Shown here: one piece after another, positions 21,962 through 34,117 of the stretch | Numbering within the stretch: position 1 is the first letter of the stretch | Layout of the letters: each line of letters opens with the position of its first letter | Source: Tenebrio molitor | Lineage: Eukaryota > Arthropoda > Insecta > Coleoptera > Tenebrionidae | Assembly: GCF_963966145.1 (NCBI RefSeq) | Contig: NC_091046.1 | Coordinates: 19,344,001-19,408,000 of the forward strand | Direction of reading: 5' to 3' | Length of the DNA stretch: 64,000 nucleotides | Position numbers and translations under genes: made by a program | The notes under the pieces: generated by a model | Seen by the model: only the letters and a program-made list of their open reading frames with translations | Told to the model about the DNA's origin: nothing | Database searches by the model: none

Positions 21962-22190
21962 TAGTCCTACAGAAACTCTAGTGGAATTCGCGTTTGGTTG
22001 TAAATTTAACAACAACAATTACCACTACCTGTAACATCCCTGCCTGAAGCTAACGTTGCGAACCTCAAACGGACGAACCTCATTAGCATTTATCAGTAGG
22101 ATTATTGCTGCAGCATAAAATTCTATTCTTCAAGTGACAAACATAAATTTACAACCAAAGTCGAATTCCACTAGAGTTTCTGTAGGACTA
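21962..22190. mobile_element. MITE, TAGTCCTACAGAAACTCTAG ends
   Basis: 229 bp with termini matching over about 45 bp (TAGTCCTACAGAAACTCTAG onward), TA on both sides. Confidence 0.85.
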
Positions 22191-22192
22191 TA

Positions 22193-22954
22193 CATTCCTG
22201 AGTATCCGTACTGTTGCTTCATTTTGTTGGACGTAACCTACAGTAGTTGTCTTGTTAGCGTATATTTGGTTTATGAACGGTTCCAGTATCATATTTCATT
22301 ATCTTTCACCATTAATTGTATGATGCAAAAATATGGGCCCAATTAACCTTCTGCGTGATAAAGCACACCAGATATCAATTTTGATGGGATGCAAAGGTAT
22401 TTCCACCGTCTAGTATGACTTTTCGGCACTTACATTGACATATTTCATATTTGTATTATTTAGGAATTTACATATTCTGTTAAATGGAACCGTTGACAGT
22501 ATACCACATGCTTATCAAAATCAGATGGCAATAACTCCTGGTACACTTAAACTTTATGGAGGTACAACTTCAAAGCTTTTTTGACAATACTGCGACGAGT
22601 TTTATCGTACAAACTGAATTATTGCAAAAGATATCTCAAGTATCTTCATCTTCATCTTTAGTATCATTAAAGATGGTTCTTGTCACTGCCTTTCTTCTGC
22701 TGAATGGTGCCCGATTCTCTAAATGTGATCAAGTGTCTTGTAAAAAGCATTTTGTACCTACATTTGAAAAGCAACCTTTAAATGCCTGCTAGCGAGGTTC
22801 GGCATAATAATTCCATTCACCATTTTCAAAATTTCTGTTTCTCAATTAGGTACACTTTTATCATGAATGCTTGTTCATTGATCACCACTACTTGTATTAT
22901 TTGTATTTTTTTTTTTTTGGCAAGTTAAATTGTATTTTATTTTAACAATACAAG
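22193..22954. other. Gene-free stretch
   Basis: No gene recognised. Contains a short atcttc microsatellite near 22636-22660 and a T-run near 22908. Confidence 0.4.
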
Positions 22955-23176
22955 GAGCGATCAAATTAATTTGTAATCGAGTCATCTATGGATTTGAATC
23001 CGCATGTCTTTTGATATGAATATTATGAGATCTAAAGTTACGTCATTTTAAAGATTTCAACTGTCAAGACCTAACCTGTTTTACGCTGTGTTTATTGGAG
23101 GGTGGAGTTCAAGTAATGACATACGATTTCTGATTCATGGCTGACTCGATTAGGTACAAATTAATTTGATCGTTCG
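22955..23176 (+). mobile_element. MITE, GAGCGATCAAATTAATTTG ends
   Basis: About 222 bp with inverted termini GAGCGATCAAATTAATTTGT. Second copy of the family at 18125-18293, and again immediately next to an ACGGGTG-ended MITE. Confidence 0.8.
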
Positions 23177-23186
23177 ATATTAAATA

Positions 23187-23494
23187 ACGGGTGTTTTTTT
23201 TAAACTTGGCGTCGAAGCTGGCGTTGAAGAGTCTATTGTGAGTGCACCACCAGATTAAAACTGATCAGCTGTTTAAATCTAACCTCATTTTTTGCGTGTT
23301 TTTAATATGCAGTTTGAAAAGTCCGTCTTTTTTTAAGACAAGTTGTCCATCAGCGGTTTAAATTTAGTCTCACTTTTTCCATTGTTTGTGTTTTTAATCT
23401 GCAGTTTGCAAAATCAGTGTTTTTAATGCGAGTGGTTCATTCACAATCGACTCTTCAACGCCAACTTCGACGCCAAAGTAAAAGAAACACCCTT
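23187..23494. mobile_element. MITE, ACGGGTGTTT ends
   Basis: 308 bp between TA dinucleotides. Arms (cttggcgtcgaagctggcgt and aacgccaacttcgacgccaa) match the copy at 55410-55585; the interior holds extra direct-repeat-like sequence around 23300-23420. Confidence 0.8.
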
Positions 23495-23983
23495 TATTAT
23501 GTACCAAATAAGTGATAAGTTTGAGCTTGTTTTCTTGTTGTCATAACAACCAAGTTAGATAGACAGTCGGGACGCCCTTAGTTGGTAAAAGCAAATGTTG
23601 AGCGCAGGTTTGGTTGTGCGGGAGGGAGAAAGTTTCAAGGCCGTGTATTTTGAAAATATCTTAATTTTGAAATTGTTCAAAATTATATTATATTATTTCA
23701 GTTTTGATGCAAACATTGATAACACAGGTTTACAATGATTTTGATTTTTGATGTTTCTAAAATTACACGGTTTTATTTTATCACGTCTAGTTATCACTTA
23801 TGATAATTATATTTATTGCCTTCATATTTTGATAACCAAAAATGAATGATATTTTTGCACTCAGCGCCCTACCATTAAACACAATCTGTCATTAAAGATT
23901 CTTCATTCATTCTTCATTGAAATTAATATTAAAAGATTTGGGATTTCAGTGGCGGGGCACAAACAATAATAGGCAAATTTTAA

Positions 23984-24250
23984 TTGAAAAGAGTAACAGT
24001 AACACAAAAAATTGGAAATAAAGAGCTAAAAACAAGGCCATTATCTACATGGATGCACAGAGGACATACGCAATCAAGATCTTGGAGTGACAGCAGTAGA
24101 AATGGCTTATTTATTAATATTTTAAAGGGGTCACGTTTAATTATTAATATCATACATGTTGGCGAAGAAATGGGATTGCTTCCCAATTGCAAGCTAATAT
24201 TGAAATCAGGTACGAAAATTAGCGACTACCACAACAAGATGTATTGAGAA
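23984..24250 (+). pseudogene. Fossil IS630/Tc1-like DDE transposase, catalytic core part 1
   Basis: The plus frame reads TWMHRGHTQSRSW, then KGSRLIINIIHVGEEMG, then LKSGTKISDYHNKMY. As I recall the family, these align with the DETW / KGKRLI.HAG..G / FKS.TK.GDYH block of insect DDE_3 transposases. The first catalytic Asp position (D of DETW) now reads as another residue, so the copy is dead. It is separated from its continuation at 24919 by about 650 bp of inserted sequence. Confidence 0.55.
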
Positions 24251-24918
24251 AATTTTGAAACGTGTTTGCTAGAATTGTTATTTATGAACCGAGTAGAGTG
24301 CGAGAAGACATTTTTCGCACATGAGCGCATTATTTGAGGCACAAGCGACGAAGAAACCAGTGCTTTATTTGCGCGAATGTGTCGAATACGTCTTCGCGCA
24401 TCGAGGTTTGTACAATATTTTTTGAAACGAACATTAGCATTTTTAAATTACTACCCAATTGTTTCCAATTTCGTGAATAGATGGCGCTTGTCTCTATGTG
24501 TCAATCGAATTAATAGCGATTTATTTTCATTCTTTCGATATTTTCAACATCCACATTGGAGAAATGACGTTTTGTCAACCAAATTTTATTATTATCAAGT
24601 CAAATTATTTTCAGAATGCTCAAACAGGCCAAGGCTTTTTGGATGATTTTGAAGCACTAGTCCGTGAAATCTACGTTCGCGGTGAACTGTTGCGTTTGCG
24701 AAATGTCATTTTGAAGTTAGTGAGTTCAAAAAAGTTATTACCTGCATTACTTTCGTCCTCCTAATGAGGCTAGAACTTTCTTGGATTTTGGTATTCGAAT
24801 AGTCACTTGAATATTTATTCATTTATTCGAATATTCGAATATTAGAATTTACACTTATTCGAATTTTACATAGTCAGCTATTCGAATAATCGAATAATTC
24901 GAATACGATTACCAGCCT
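24251..24918. other. Insertion inside the fossil transposase
   Basis: Contains a palindromic hairpin (about 24297-24415, arms cgagtagagtgcgagaagac and gtcttcgcgcatcgagg) and, at 24785-24905, a run of overlapping ATTCGAAT motifs. The plus-strand frames across it show no known domain. Confidence 0.45.
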
Positions 24919-25190
24919 TAGTCCTCAATATTTGTATTAGACAATGCTCCATATCACATTGTTCTAGAAAACCGTGCTCCCACAAGTGCTCGAAAGAAGC
25001 GGATATGATTGCTTGGTTGTTAGAAAAGAACATCTGTTTTAACGCGAATATGTTAAAACCCCAGATGCATGACATTATAAAAAATTAAAAAAAGAAATAT
25101 GTAAAATATAGATTTGATTTTATTGTAGAAGCAAACGGGGATGTTGTTCTTAGATCATCCAGACCTTAATCCGATTAAACTAATTTGTTC
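24919..25190 (+). pseudogene. Fossil IS630/Tc1-like DDE transposase, catalytic core part 2
   Basis: Continues part 1: SSIFVLDNAPYHIV carries the second catalytic Asp; about 70 codons later, after a stop and a frame change, LFLDHPDLNPIKLIC matches the family's HPDLNPIELIW motif with the final catalytic Glu replaced by Lys. Multiple lesions make it a pseudogene. The 62-codon remnant at 1224-1423 represents the C-terminus of the same family. Confidence 0.65.
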
Positions 25191-25199
25191 TTATATGCC

Positions 25200-26824
25200 T
25201 CTCCAACTTTGTTAATACGAGTCGATATTTTACAAGTTATTGTCACCAATGTTTATAACGACTTTTTGTTTGAAGATATTTAGTTAATGCATTAATAAAC
25301 AATCTTAAGTAATATGAAAATGTTTTTTATTATATGTTGCCTTGAGCAACAAAAACAGTTTGATATAAGAGAAAGTAATTTCAAAACGAAAGAATTTATT
25401 TGTGATTGTGAAGACCTGTAATTTGTTATCACGAGGTTGGGTAAATATTTCCCGAAATATGTGTCTAGTTATAAAACGTTAATTTACGGAATGATTTCTA
25501 TAATTTCCATCTGATTAAGTAGGTATTTCTAAAAATGCATCGAAAAAGATTATACATTAAGTCTTTTGCACTAATTGTTCAATATATTGTAATAAATACA
25601 ATTTTATGTAAATTAAGTACTTATTGAGAAATTACTGCAATGTGTGTTAAATGTAGAAATTAAACTTACTGAATTGGTTTTTTTCTTACTAAATCTTACT
25701 ACACATAAATTTATTTACATTATAATTAGAAGATGCTACTTCTCCTATTAGCACATTATTATGATCGAAGAGAAACTACAGATGCTAGTATTTTCTTAAG
25801 CCTAAGGGGAAGTTCATCGAGCTGCTACTAATTCTTTTTGCAGCTGAATCACTGTTGTGTCGTTATTAAATGAAATTGTTAATGACAGGTTCTCTCGAAC
25901 AAATAATAAATAAATATTTGCTCGGTTGAAGGTAAAAACCACACTTTCACTTATTATTCGACGTAGGTATATTTAATTTTCATCCGTGCAATGAAAGACT
26001 GTGTGTGGATATCAGATTATTTTAAAATTAGCAGCTGAATTCTATTGAACAGGTAAAATGTTCCTAGACACAGCGTTTAAATTGTTGGAGTATTTGTCTT
26101 ATTGTTAGACATTGTGATTATTCACTTGAATTTTAAATAAATCCGTAACTCGTTTTTAAAACTACAAAGTGTACCTATTGGCACCTTTAAAAATTTTCTG
26201 CTGAATAAGATCTGTCATTTTGTTTTCTGAAGGACATGTTAACCATTAAAGTAAATAATGTTAATCAGATATACTCAGGACATGGTGAAAATTTCAGTAA
26301 AATTATAACGTTACTAATACAACCGACAGTGGTATCATAAATCTCTGTCACCCTTGAGGTGCTTGTGAAAACCTCAGCTGACTTAATCAACCCTAATTTT
26401 AATTGATGAAAAATGCCATATGATTCCTAAGATCAATTTGTTGCAGATAGATACTTGAATATCATTGTTAACGAAGAACATTGAACAGATGGGTAAATAA
26501 AATTTATGACGAAATAGAATTTAAATTTTCATGACGATCGAGCAGATATTTGACAAGGTGTCGTTTGTGCAGGTAATGTAATATGTTGTAAATATTCAGT
26601 TAAATAAAGAATGATTCATATGTTAAAATTAACCGGACTGCTCAAGAAGCATTATGAATATGTAACGTGTTTAATAATAAATGTGATTTGTTCGGTTATT
26701 AGCAGAACGCTATGCGGATAATAGTTCCCGTTCTGGGAATGACATTTTATGTATTTGCGTAATTTATCTTTACACGAGTGGCTAAATGATGTTAAAATTA
26801 GTAATTAGAATGTGCAAATTTCAG
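25200..26824. other. Gene-free sequence upstream of the receptor exon
   Basis: No gene or transposon boundary recognised. The last bases before 26825 (tgtgcaaatttcag) form the splice acceptor. Confidence 0.45.
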
Positions 26825-26902
26825 ATGAACCAGCTGTGCAAGGTTTGCGGAGAGCCAGCGGCGGGATTCCACTTTGGTGCCTTTACCTGCGAGGGATGCA
26901 AG
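26825..26902 (+). CDS. Knirps-family nuclear receptor, first zinc-finger exon (partial)
   Basis: A 26-codon exon begins with ATG (26825-26827) directly after the acceptor tttcag and ends AAG|GTTAGC. It encodes [17 protein letters not shown] followed by GAFTCEGCK: the first C4 zinc finger and start of the P-box of a nuclear-receptor DNA-binding domain. From family knowledge, [18 protein letters not shown] is typical of the insect Knirps / Knirps-like / Eagle (NR0A) group, zygotic transcription factors without a ligand-binding domain; I cannot say which paralogue. The intron position after EGCK is a common nuclear-receptor splice site. The next exon (expected SFFGR...) was not seen downstream. 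Confidence 0.85.
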
Positions 26903-26952
26903 GTTAGCACTGTTTATGAAATGATATGTATATGAAATATATAATATATATA

Positions 26953-27302
26953 CAGGGTGTATCCAAAATGGGTGTGGTAATTTTAACACGTAGTAGAGCT
27001 TGTTAAATGAAACGTTTTTTCTATTTGAATTTTTTACGAAAAAGCGTTACAAATTGATTTAAAATTTAGAATAAATTAGCCATGAAGATGTACGTACACC
27101 CGCCCATGGGTAAGGGCGAAAATTTTCGGTAGTGATAGAAACTGAGACTTGTTAAAAATGTTACTCGTTTGATAAAAATTGGGGGTAAAAAATCTTGGAA
27201 AACTTTTGCGAAATTTGCAAAATGTTATAAGTATAGAAAATTTCATTAATTGGGGAGTTCTTCCACAGATTAAAATTAACAACGTATTTCAGATACACCT
27301 TG
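26953..27302. mobile_element. MITE, CAGGGTGTATC ends
   Basis: 350 bp with short inverted termini (CAGGGTGTATC and CAAGGTGTATC), TA outside, sitting 50 bp inside the intron that follows the receptor exon. Confidence 0.65.
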
Positions 27303-27304
27303 TA

Positions 27305-28493
27305 TATATACATATATAATTAATTAATGATGAATATATTAATACAATCAATTAATTTGTTTATTCGATAAAAATGCAGTTGAAAATGCAAAAGATGCAA
27401 TAGATGCAATATGATGCAGATTAATTTTATAAAATAGAGGATTTAAACTGCGGCAATATTTAATAAATGTGTAAAAATTTTAACACCCTCTTACTGCTGT
27501 TATAATTAACATAATTAAATCACTACCGGTTTCTAGAATAGCGAATTATACTGTCATCTTCACGAAGTATATTTTAATAATAATCAACACCAACAAGGTG
27601 TTTTAAGCACGTAGTATAATTAAAATACACTCAACTGAAGTCATAAAGATGACAGTAAAATAATACAGCTGGAACAGATGGTGATTTAATTAACAACAAA
27701 AAGAACAACGTTTTGTTTCGTATTTTGAACTTTTTATCGATCATCTTCTTTAACTGGTTTATTTATTATTCGAAGGTTTCCCATTCTAAAATACATTGAA
27801 CTGAAAAGTGTGTTTCGTTAAGTTTCTTCTAATGAGCAATGTTGCTTTAAATTTGTTAACCAATCCTCAACATTACAACAAAATCAACCTGAAAGATTTA
27901 TAAAAAAAAAAAACAAGTACATACACAATAAATTTTTGGTTGCTTTTCTTTTACTGTTTTATTTCATATTTTGGAAATAAAAAATCGTTGGTTAAAATCT
28001 TAAAATATTGTAAATTAAAATAAAGGTAATATATGCCTATTATTGCATTGTTTAACATTGTGTGAACCATTATTTATACAATTTGTTCCATAAAAACGTA
28101 TTGACGACTTTGGAAATAATATACCTATATATCATTAACGTATATTAAATGCAAAATAAATTCATTTTCACAAATAAAGGTAAAATATTTATAATATTCT
28201 ACGTTACGCACTTTGTAGTTTTCTTCCTCGCTGATAAATGCGGCATGAGTCAGCTAAAACAGGTCAGTCGTATAAAACAGAAACTAAAGAATAATTTGAA
28301 ATTTTTTTGTGGTAAATTTAATGTGTGGTGCCCTCTCATTGTATGCACGTTTTTTTTTTAGGATTCTGTGATAACCCTGTTAGGAGGTATTAATTAAAAC
28401 AAGACGACAAATTTTTTTTTGTACAAATTTGTACCTTTTTATATTCAGTTGAAGAAGGATTTAAAAAAAGTAATGTTAGTGCCATTGTTTTGG
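27305..28493. other. Intronic sequence with a small inverted repeat
   Basis: No gene. An inverted pair tactgtcatctt (about 27549) and aagatgacagta (about 27647) spans 110 bp. An AT-rich 70-codon frame at 28149-28361 has no motif. Confidence 0.4.
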
Positions 28494-28846
28494 TGAGAAT
28501 CGCCCTCAAATGTCACATGATTTATATTGACAAATCACAACTACGAATTGTTTGAATAGCAACCAATCACAATTTAATTAAGCGGAAATTTTCCCTAGGG
28601 AAAATTTCCGATATAATTTACCTAGGGAAAAGATTTTTCGGGCGATTCTCTTTCGAATATACCTCGGGACAGATATATATCGCCGGAAATTTTTTCTTGC
28701 TGTCCAACACTCGTGTTTGTCGCTCAAAATTACCCTCGGGCTGGCGCCCTCGTGTAATTTTCTTGCTACAAACACTCGTGTGTCAGGGCTGCTCGAAAAA
28801 ATTTCCGGCAATATATCTGTCCTTTGGTATATTATATATGAAAATT
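28494..28846 (-). repeat. Hairpin-bearing interspersed repeat, copy B
   Basis: Reverse-orientation copy of 3527-3857, including the palindrome and the tail ending gagaatcgccctcaaat. It has an additional small palindrome, aattttccctagggaaaatt, near 28585-28605. Confidence 0.8.
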
Positions 28847-28854
28847 AAACAGAT

Positions 28855-31800
28855 TTACTCAAAACAATTTCTTACTCTCAAGAATTATTGCAGCAATGTT
28901 GTCGTTTTTATTCAAAACAGAGTCAAGTACTGATCCTGTTGTTTTTTATTTATAATTTATTAATTTATTAATAATCAAAGTAGTGTTAGCTGCTTTATTA
29001 ATAAGAATTACGTTAGCCTAATCGCTTTACAAAAATTGTTGTAAATACAGACAAGATATTTTTGGATGTCTGATTCCTTCAAATGATTTTCAATGGTACT
29101 GAGGAATATACAAATTGCTTTATTTTGTGGTTTTGTTTCCTTAAGATCATAACATACTTCTTCTTTACACTGTTTTAGGTAGGTAGTTCAATATAATAGA
29201 AGTACTATATTTCACTTAGCTTGTTGCTTCTGATTGACAATTTAGATCCAAAGTATTCAAAGTAATACTCTTCCATTAATTTTGAAGATATTAGTTTGTC
29301 CACCATTTGTGAAATTGTCCAACTGGTCATAGCGAAGGTGGGCCTTAATGTGTTATTATTAATTCATTAATAGCAATCAATGCGTTGTTATTGCTGGAGC
29401 TGTTTAAAACAGGTAGTTGCGAAATTATAAATTTTCTCTGCAAAAATGTATTGCTAATATTGTTTTATTATTCATGTTACGTACAAATTAGTATTCTAAA
29501 AGTGATCTGGATTATGTTATTTTTGTTCCAAAATAATTTTAAGTACTATCTGAATTTTGTAACGGCAAAAATGAGGTTGTTGTTACGACATTTTATATCG
29601 ATTTGCACTAATATTTTTGTGTTGTGAAAATGCTTAAATTAATTTGTTTTTATGCGTTTTGCAAGTGTATTACTAATTATAGTAGTATCTGTATAAAAAT
29701 CAAAGCCGTTAACTCTATTAACAATGTGTTTGTGACGATGCAATTACTACAAAATATATGGAAAACTATAATATGTCTTAGTCTTGTGATTTATTCCAGC
29801 ATTGAAGTCACCAGTTTTCTTCTCTTAGTAAATAATTATGAAGAGTTTATTGGGCAAAAAATAAATGAACGCAGCTATTTCTTACGTGAAAAACTACTGA
29901 GAAATTTTGCAAAAAATTGTCAGGAATTCCAGGATTACTAATTTTTTAAGAACTTTTTACTGACTGAGAATGTTACAGTTTGATCAAATTAGTTGCAGAC
30001 AGTTAGAATTTATACATTCATTTGAGCATGTAGACAAACTTATATAAATTTTATTTTTTCTGAATATGTAGATTCATATTACATATTTATGTACACTTTT
30101 GTTCAGTGAAAAAGCATACTTACATTTTGCATGTGTAAATCAGATTTACCATTACCTGATGTCACTGCCAATGTCAGTGGCAGGTAATTGAAATAATTCG
30201 ATTTCAGTCAGTAAAAGTGTACTTCATGCCCCCTCTTAATGTTACTATTATCAACATTATAGGTATTATTCTTTATTTTCAAGGTTTATTGTTGGTTCTG
30301 AAATCAAAATTCGTTTGTAAATTCTTACCTAATGACTTAATAGGTATGCGTAAACATGGAAACAAATATCAAGTAAATTTACACAACCAAAAAATCGCAA
30401 AAATCTCTCAAGATTTGTATGTTTTTTCCGTGAACAGAAGTGTACTTTTAAGGAAAATGCGAATTTAATTTATCGTTAAATAATTTTCTTGAGTAATTGC
30501 TTGTTTGTAAATTTCATAATGATTTTCTTTTTCTTCTTTCTATTTTCTTTCTTTTAATGTATGAAAAACAGTAAAAATAAAGGGTAACACATCTCATTTG
30601 TTTTTGTTTAAATGCGTACGTGATGTTTTTACAAATTCAAAAATACAAAGGTACACTTACTACTGTTTTATTCAAAAAGTGGTAGCTTTAACATTAATAT
30701 CATGATCTTAACGTTTATTTTTGTTTTAAAAAATGATACAGCGAATTTAAAAAAAGAATATTTATTTTGATATTTTATTAATTATGTATTTAATTAATAA
30801 TTTATTCAACTTTTAAAATAAACTTGCTAACACTTTTAAACTTCTCTTATCAATACAGGATCCTACTGTTTTCATATACTCATATGTATGTACATATTAA
30901 AAATAAACTAGATGTTCGAAAATAAAATCCCACAGTATCTACATCTAATGTTAACATTATCAAAATTAAACTTGTTGAACACAACCATTTAGATGTGAGT
31001 GGGATATTTTCACAATTGAAGTAGGTAAGCTTTGGGATATACAACGAATGATTTGTCACTTCTGTGAAAGATTGGTAAAATTTGATAGTGGGCAGATGAT
31101 CTCACCTTTTGTCGAGACAGTAAAATGTCTCATCTAACAGAGCAGACTGTCACTTAAAAACAGTGAAAGCGGTCTTGGGAATGGACTCCAATATTTTGGT
31201 ATACAAATTTAATTTATGAAAACTTGTTGAATAAACATAAGAATGTGGGTAACAATAGACTCAACCACCGACGATTGGCAAGTAAATATTCGTAAGTAAA
31301 TGATAAACAAACGTGTGCCACGTTTTTATTTTGGAATGTGCAAGTTCAATTATAATTGGTAATTCTCCCACATATCAACAATGTATCGTTAATGACCGCT
31401 CCCAATTCTGAACCGCTGGATTATAAATTAAGTATGCGGGCGACCACGGAAACAATTATTAATATCCGTGACGCAACCGAACGGCCATAAAGCCATAAAA
31501 CACGACACTACGTCGACGTCCTGTGGGTTCAAAGGCATCGCAATTAACACTCGTCTTGGTCGTGATTGATTCAACTTTAGGAGGATTACTCAATAAATAA
31601 CGGCTAAACGCGTATACTGACCATGATATTGTATTAACTCATAAATATCAAATACGACGCATATTTCAAATTGCGAACTCCCACTGAAAGTATTATTTAC
31701 TAAAAGCCCAATAATTTTAGAAGTCGTTGACCAGGCATCTCTTTGAAGATGTATGATTTATCCCATATGACGATACTGGTTTTTGCACAATAAAATATAG

Positions 31801-32701
31801 GAACCGGTAAAAGTCCGGTAACGTTGCCGTAACCACAGGTGGCTCTTCTTTAAAGGAATTTAAAAATCGCTCGTTTATATCTAATAGTTTCGTCTCATTG
31901 TTAGACACCTTGTACTTAGATCTAGATCATATGTCCACTTCTACCAACCGTTTATATTATTCTAGATACATTTTTGTAGAAGAATTCATTTAATTTGCTG
32001 ACGGCAACGTATTTCCTATATCTTTATTATGTCTTTAATTTCGACAAATGTCATCCTTAATTAGCTTTCTGAATATGGCTGAGTGATTTAGTGAAAAAGT
32101 CTGTTCCCTAGTATTTGCAAAGTTTTATTAGGTGACTTTCAAAATTAATATGTTTTTATGTTGCGTTTTTAACGAAATAGTTAAAAGTTAAAATAAAATA
32201 GAATCTTCAGTAGAGATGGCTGGATATATTATGTATAAGTACTTTAGCTGATTAGCAATATTATGGGTGAACCTGTAAGTCAGTTCACAGTCGGCCTCTG
32301 TAAGCGTAATCGTATTATCGAATAAGAACTTGTGGAATACATTAATATTAATAGGGTATTATTTATTGTTTAATCCTGATACACTGTTTGAACTTAATAT
32401 AATTCTGTTCGTATAATCGTTGATATAGTCTGAAGCGTGGGTTTAATAACAACGTAAGTCTCTTGCCATATACATAACAAAGTAATTTGCAATGTTAGAC
32501 GAATGTGGTGAAAATGTGGGTATTGTGACAATATTTTACCAACAACTGTAAATAATTGGCATGGAAGCTGACTTTTTACTATTTATTTTTCTAAAAAAGT
32601 TACTAAGTATTAGTTTGCTTGATGAAAGTAGATACATATACGACACCATTGCACTAGAGGTGTGAATATGAAAGTAAACCCCTTAATTAACGATAGGATA
32701 C
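28855..32701. other. Long intronic stretch, AT-rich
   Basis: No gene supported. Several plus-strand frames at 29385-29627, 29624-29941 and 30217-30468 are hydrophobic and AT-driven without a recognisable domain. A small hairpin (ttacctg..cactg..cagtg..caggtaa) lies at about 30153-30186. 31370-31600 is of higher sequence complexity and could be a conserved non-coding element. Confidence 0.4.
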
Positions 32702-32704
32702 TAA

Positions 32705-32865
32705 GGGCCAGTTTATAGAAAGAAAATTAAATATTTAATTTGAATTAAATTTTAATGTGCGATTAACCCATGAATCCGAAACTTCGATGGTTGAATCTGA
32801 TCACGTGTTCTCTTAATTTAGCATTTGATTGCGATTAACTTAATTTCGCTTCTGTAAACTGGCCC
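32705..32865. mobile_element. Harbinger-type MITE, GGGCCAGTTTA ends
   Basis: 161 bp with inverted termini GGGCCAGTTTA and TAA target duplications at 32702-32704 and 32866-32868, the pattern of PIF/Harbinger elements. Confidence 0.85.
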
Positions 32866-32997
32866 TAAATATTTTAATCCATATCCAGAAATGCAGTGAA
32901 AAGTAATAAATGAATTATAATGTGAAAATAGCTATTTGTGCAATAAGTTAGGAAATTCAATTTTTTTCCGTATTAGGCATGGGATTGTTGATCCGAG

Positions 32998-33702
32998 ATG
33001 ATAGTCGAAATCAAAAACATGCCGTGTACGGAAAAAATGGATTTCCTACGTATTGCACACATGATTTTTTCTACTGGAGTTTGGAAAATACGTAAAATTT
33101 GGATATTTTTAATGTTCTATTATTGCAAGTGCAATGCGAAAGTTGACGAAATTGGCACCCACGGTCTAAGTTGTTTCAAAAGCAGTGGTAGATTTTCAAG
33201 ACACACTGAAATTAATTCCATTATCAATCGGTCTTTAACTTCAATTCATGTGAATTCAATTTTAGAACCAAACGGACTGTCTCGGGATGACGGAAAACGC
33301 CCAGATGGGATGACTTTAGTACCGTGGATTAAAGGTCAACCTTTGGTTTGGGACGTTACTGTTGTAGATACACTTGCAGACAGTTACGTATTGAAATCAT
33401 CTGAAGTCTCAGGTTTTGCCGCTGAAATGGCTTGCAAACGCAAACATAGCAAATATAGTTCAATCATTTCGTCAAACTACGTGTTTAAAGGTTTAGCATT
33501 TGAAACCTTAGGCCCTTGGTGCAAAGAAGCCATCGATTTCATTAATGTCATCGGAAACCGACTTATCGCGGAATCAGGCGATTCAAAATCAAAGAAATTC
33601 CTTTTCGAGAGGATTTCCCTTGCCATTCAACGTGGAAACGCTGCAAGCATTCGGGGCACTTTTCCAGATTCCGCAATATTATCGGAAATTTTTGTATTAT
33701 AA
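32998..33702 (+). CDS. REL-endonuclease-like ORF (R2-type retroelement C-terminus)
   Basis: An uninterrupted 234-codon frame starts at ATG 32998; homology seems to begin near residue 42. It shows a CCHC-like cluster (C43, C45, H55, C59 in CKCNAKVDEIGTHGLSC), then RFSRH at 65-69, RPDG at 101-104, LVWDVTVVD with D119, and KRKHSKY at 147-153. The order zinc cluster, R-x-x-RH, (K/R)PD, D-V-T, K-x-x-x-KY matches the restriction-like endonuclease end of R2-type non-LTR retroelements and a broader family of animal mobile-element proteins. No reverse transcriptase was seen upstream and no poly(A) tail follows. It is either a 5'-truncated retroelement copy with an unusually clean frame or a domesticated stand-alone gene. 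Retroelement class is uncertain. Confidence 0.5.
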   Translation: MIVEIKNMPCTEKMDFLRIAHMIFSTGVWKIRKIWIFLMFYYCKCNAKVDEIGTHGLSCFKSSGRFSRHTEINSIINRSLTSIHVNSILEPNGLSRDDGKRPDGMTLVPWIKGQPLVWDVTVVDTLADSYVLKSSEVSGFAAEMACKRKHSKYSSIISSNYVFKGLAFETLGPWCKEAIDFINVIGNRLIAESGDSKSKKFLFERISLAIQRGNAASIRGTFPDSAILSEIFVL

Positions 33703-34117
33703 AACAAAAATGTTTATGTAATTATGTTATTAATATAAGCTCTTTATCTATTAATTATTTCTAAATTAAAAAGCGAAAATTGTGAAGGCGTTTAAGCTTT
33801 TCTCTCAATTAAATACCAGTTTTTACATTACGTATCCCAGGAAACGACCAAAATTGAACTTTTAGTGTTGAAATATTATTTATTCGGAATCGTATTGTAA
33901 TATATACATTCCTAACCTTACACGAGGGCGGAAAGTTAACCATTCCCTTTTTTTAATCTTTACTTCCCTATCGTGGTCAGTAATAGGCCACTTTCCACCC
34001 TATTATAAGGTTTTTCCAGTGGCGTACTTAATGAAAGTCGAAAAACAGTAGAAATGAAACTGCATCAAATTATGTAATTGTTTATTTGCTAAAAATGTAA
34101 TGATTCCGAATAAAATA
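33703..34117. other. Gene-free stretch
   Basis: No feature recognised beyond AT-rich sequence downstream of the REL-like ORF. Confidence 0.4.

Noticed and set aside
29385..29941. Two overlapping hydrophobic plus-strand frames, considered as a chemoreceptor relic
   Set aside because: AT-driven hydrophobic codons only; no conserved receptor motif, splice sites or continuity with the frame at 30217.
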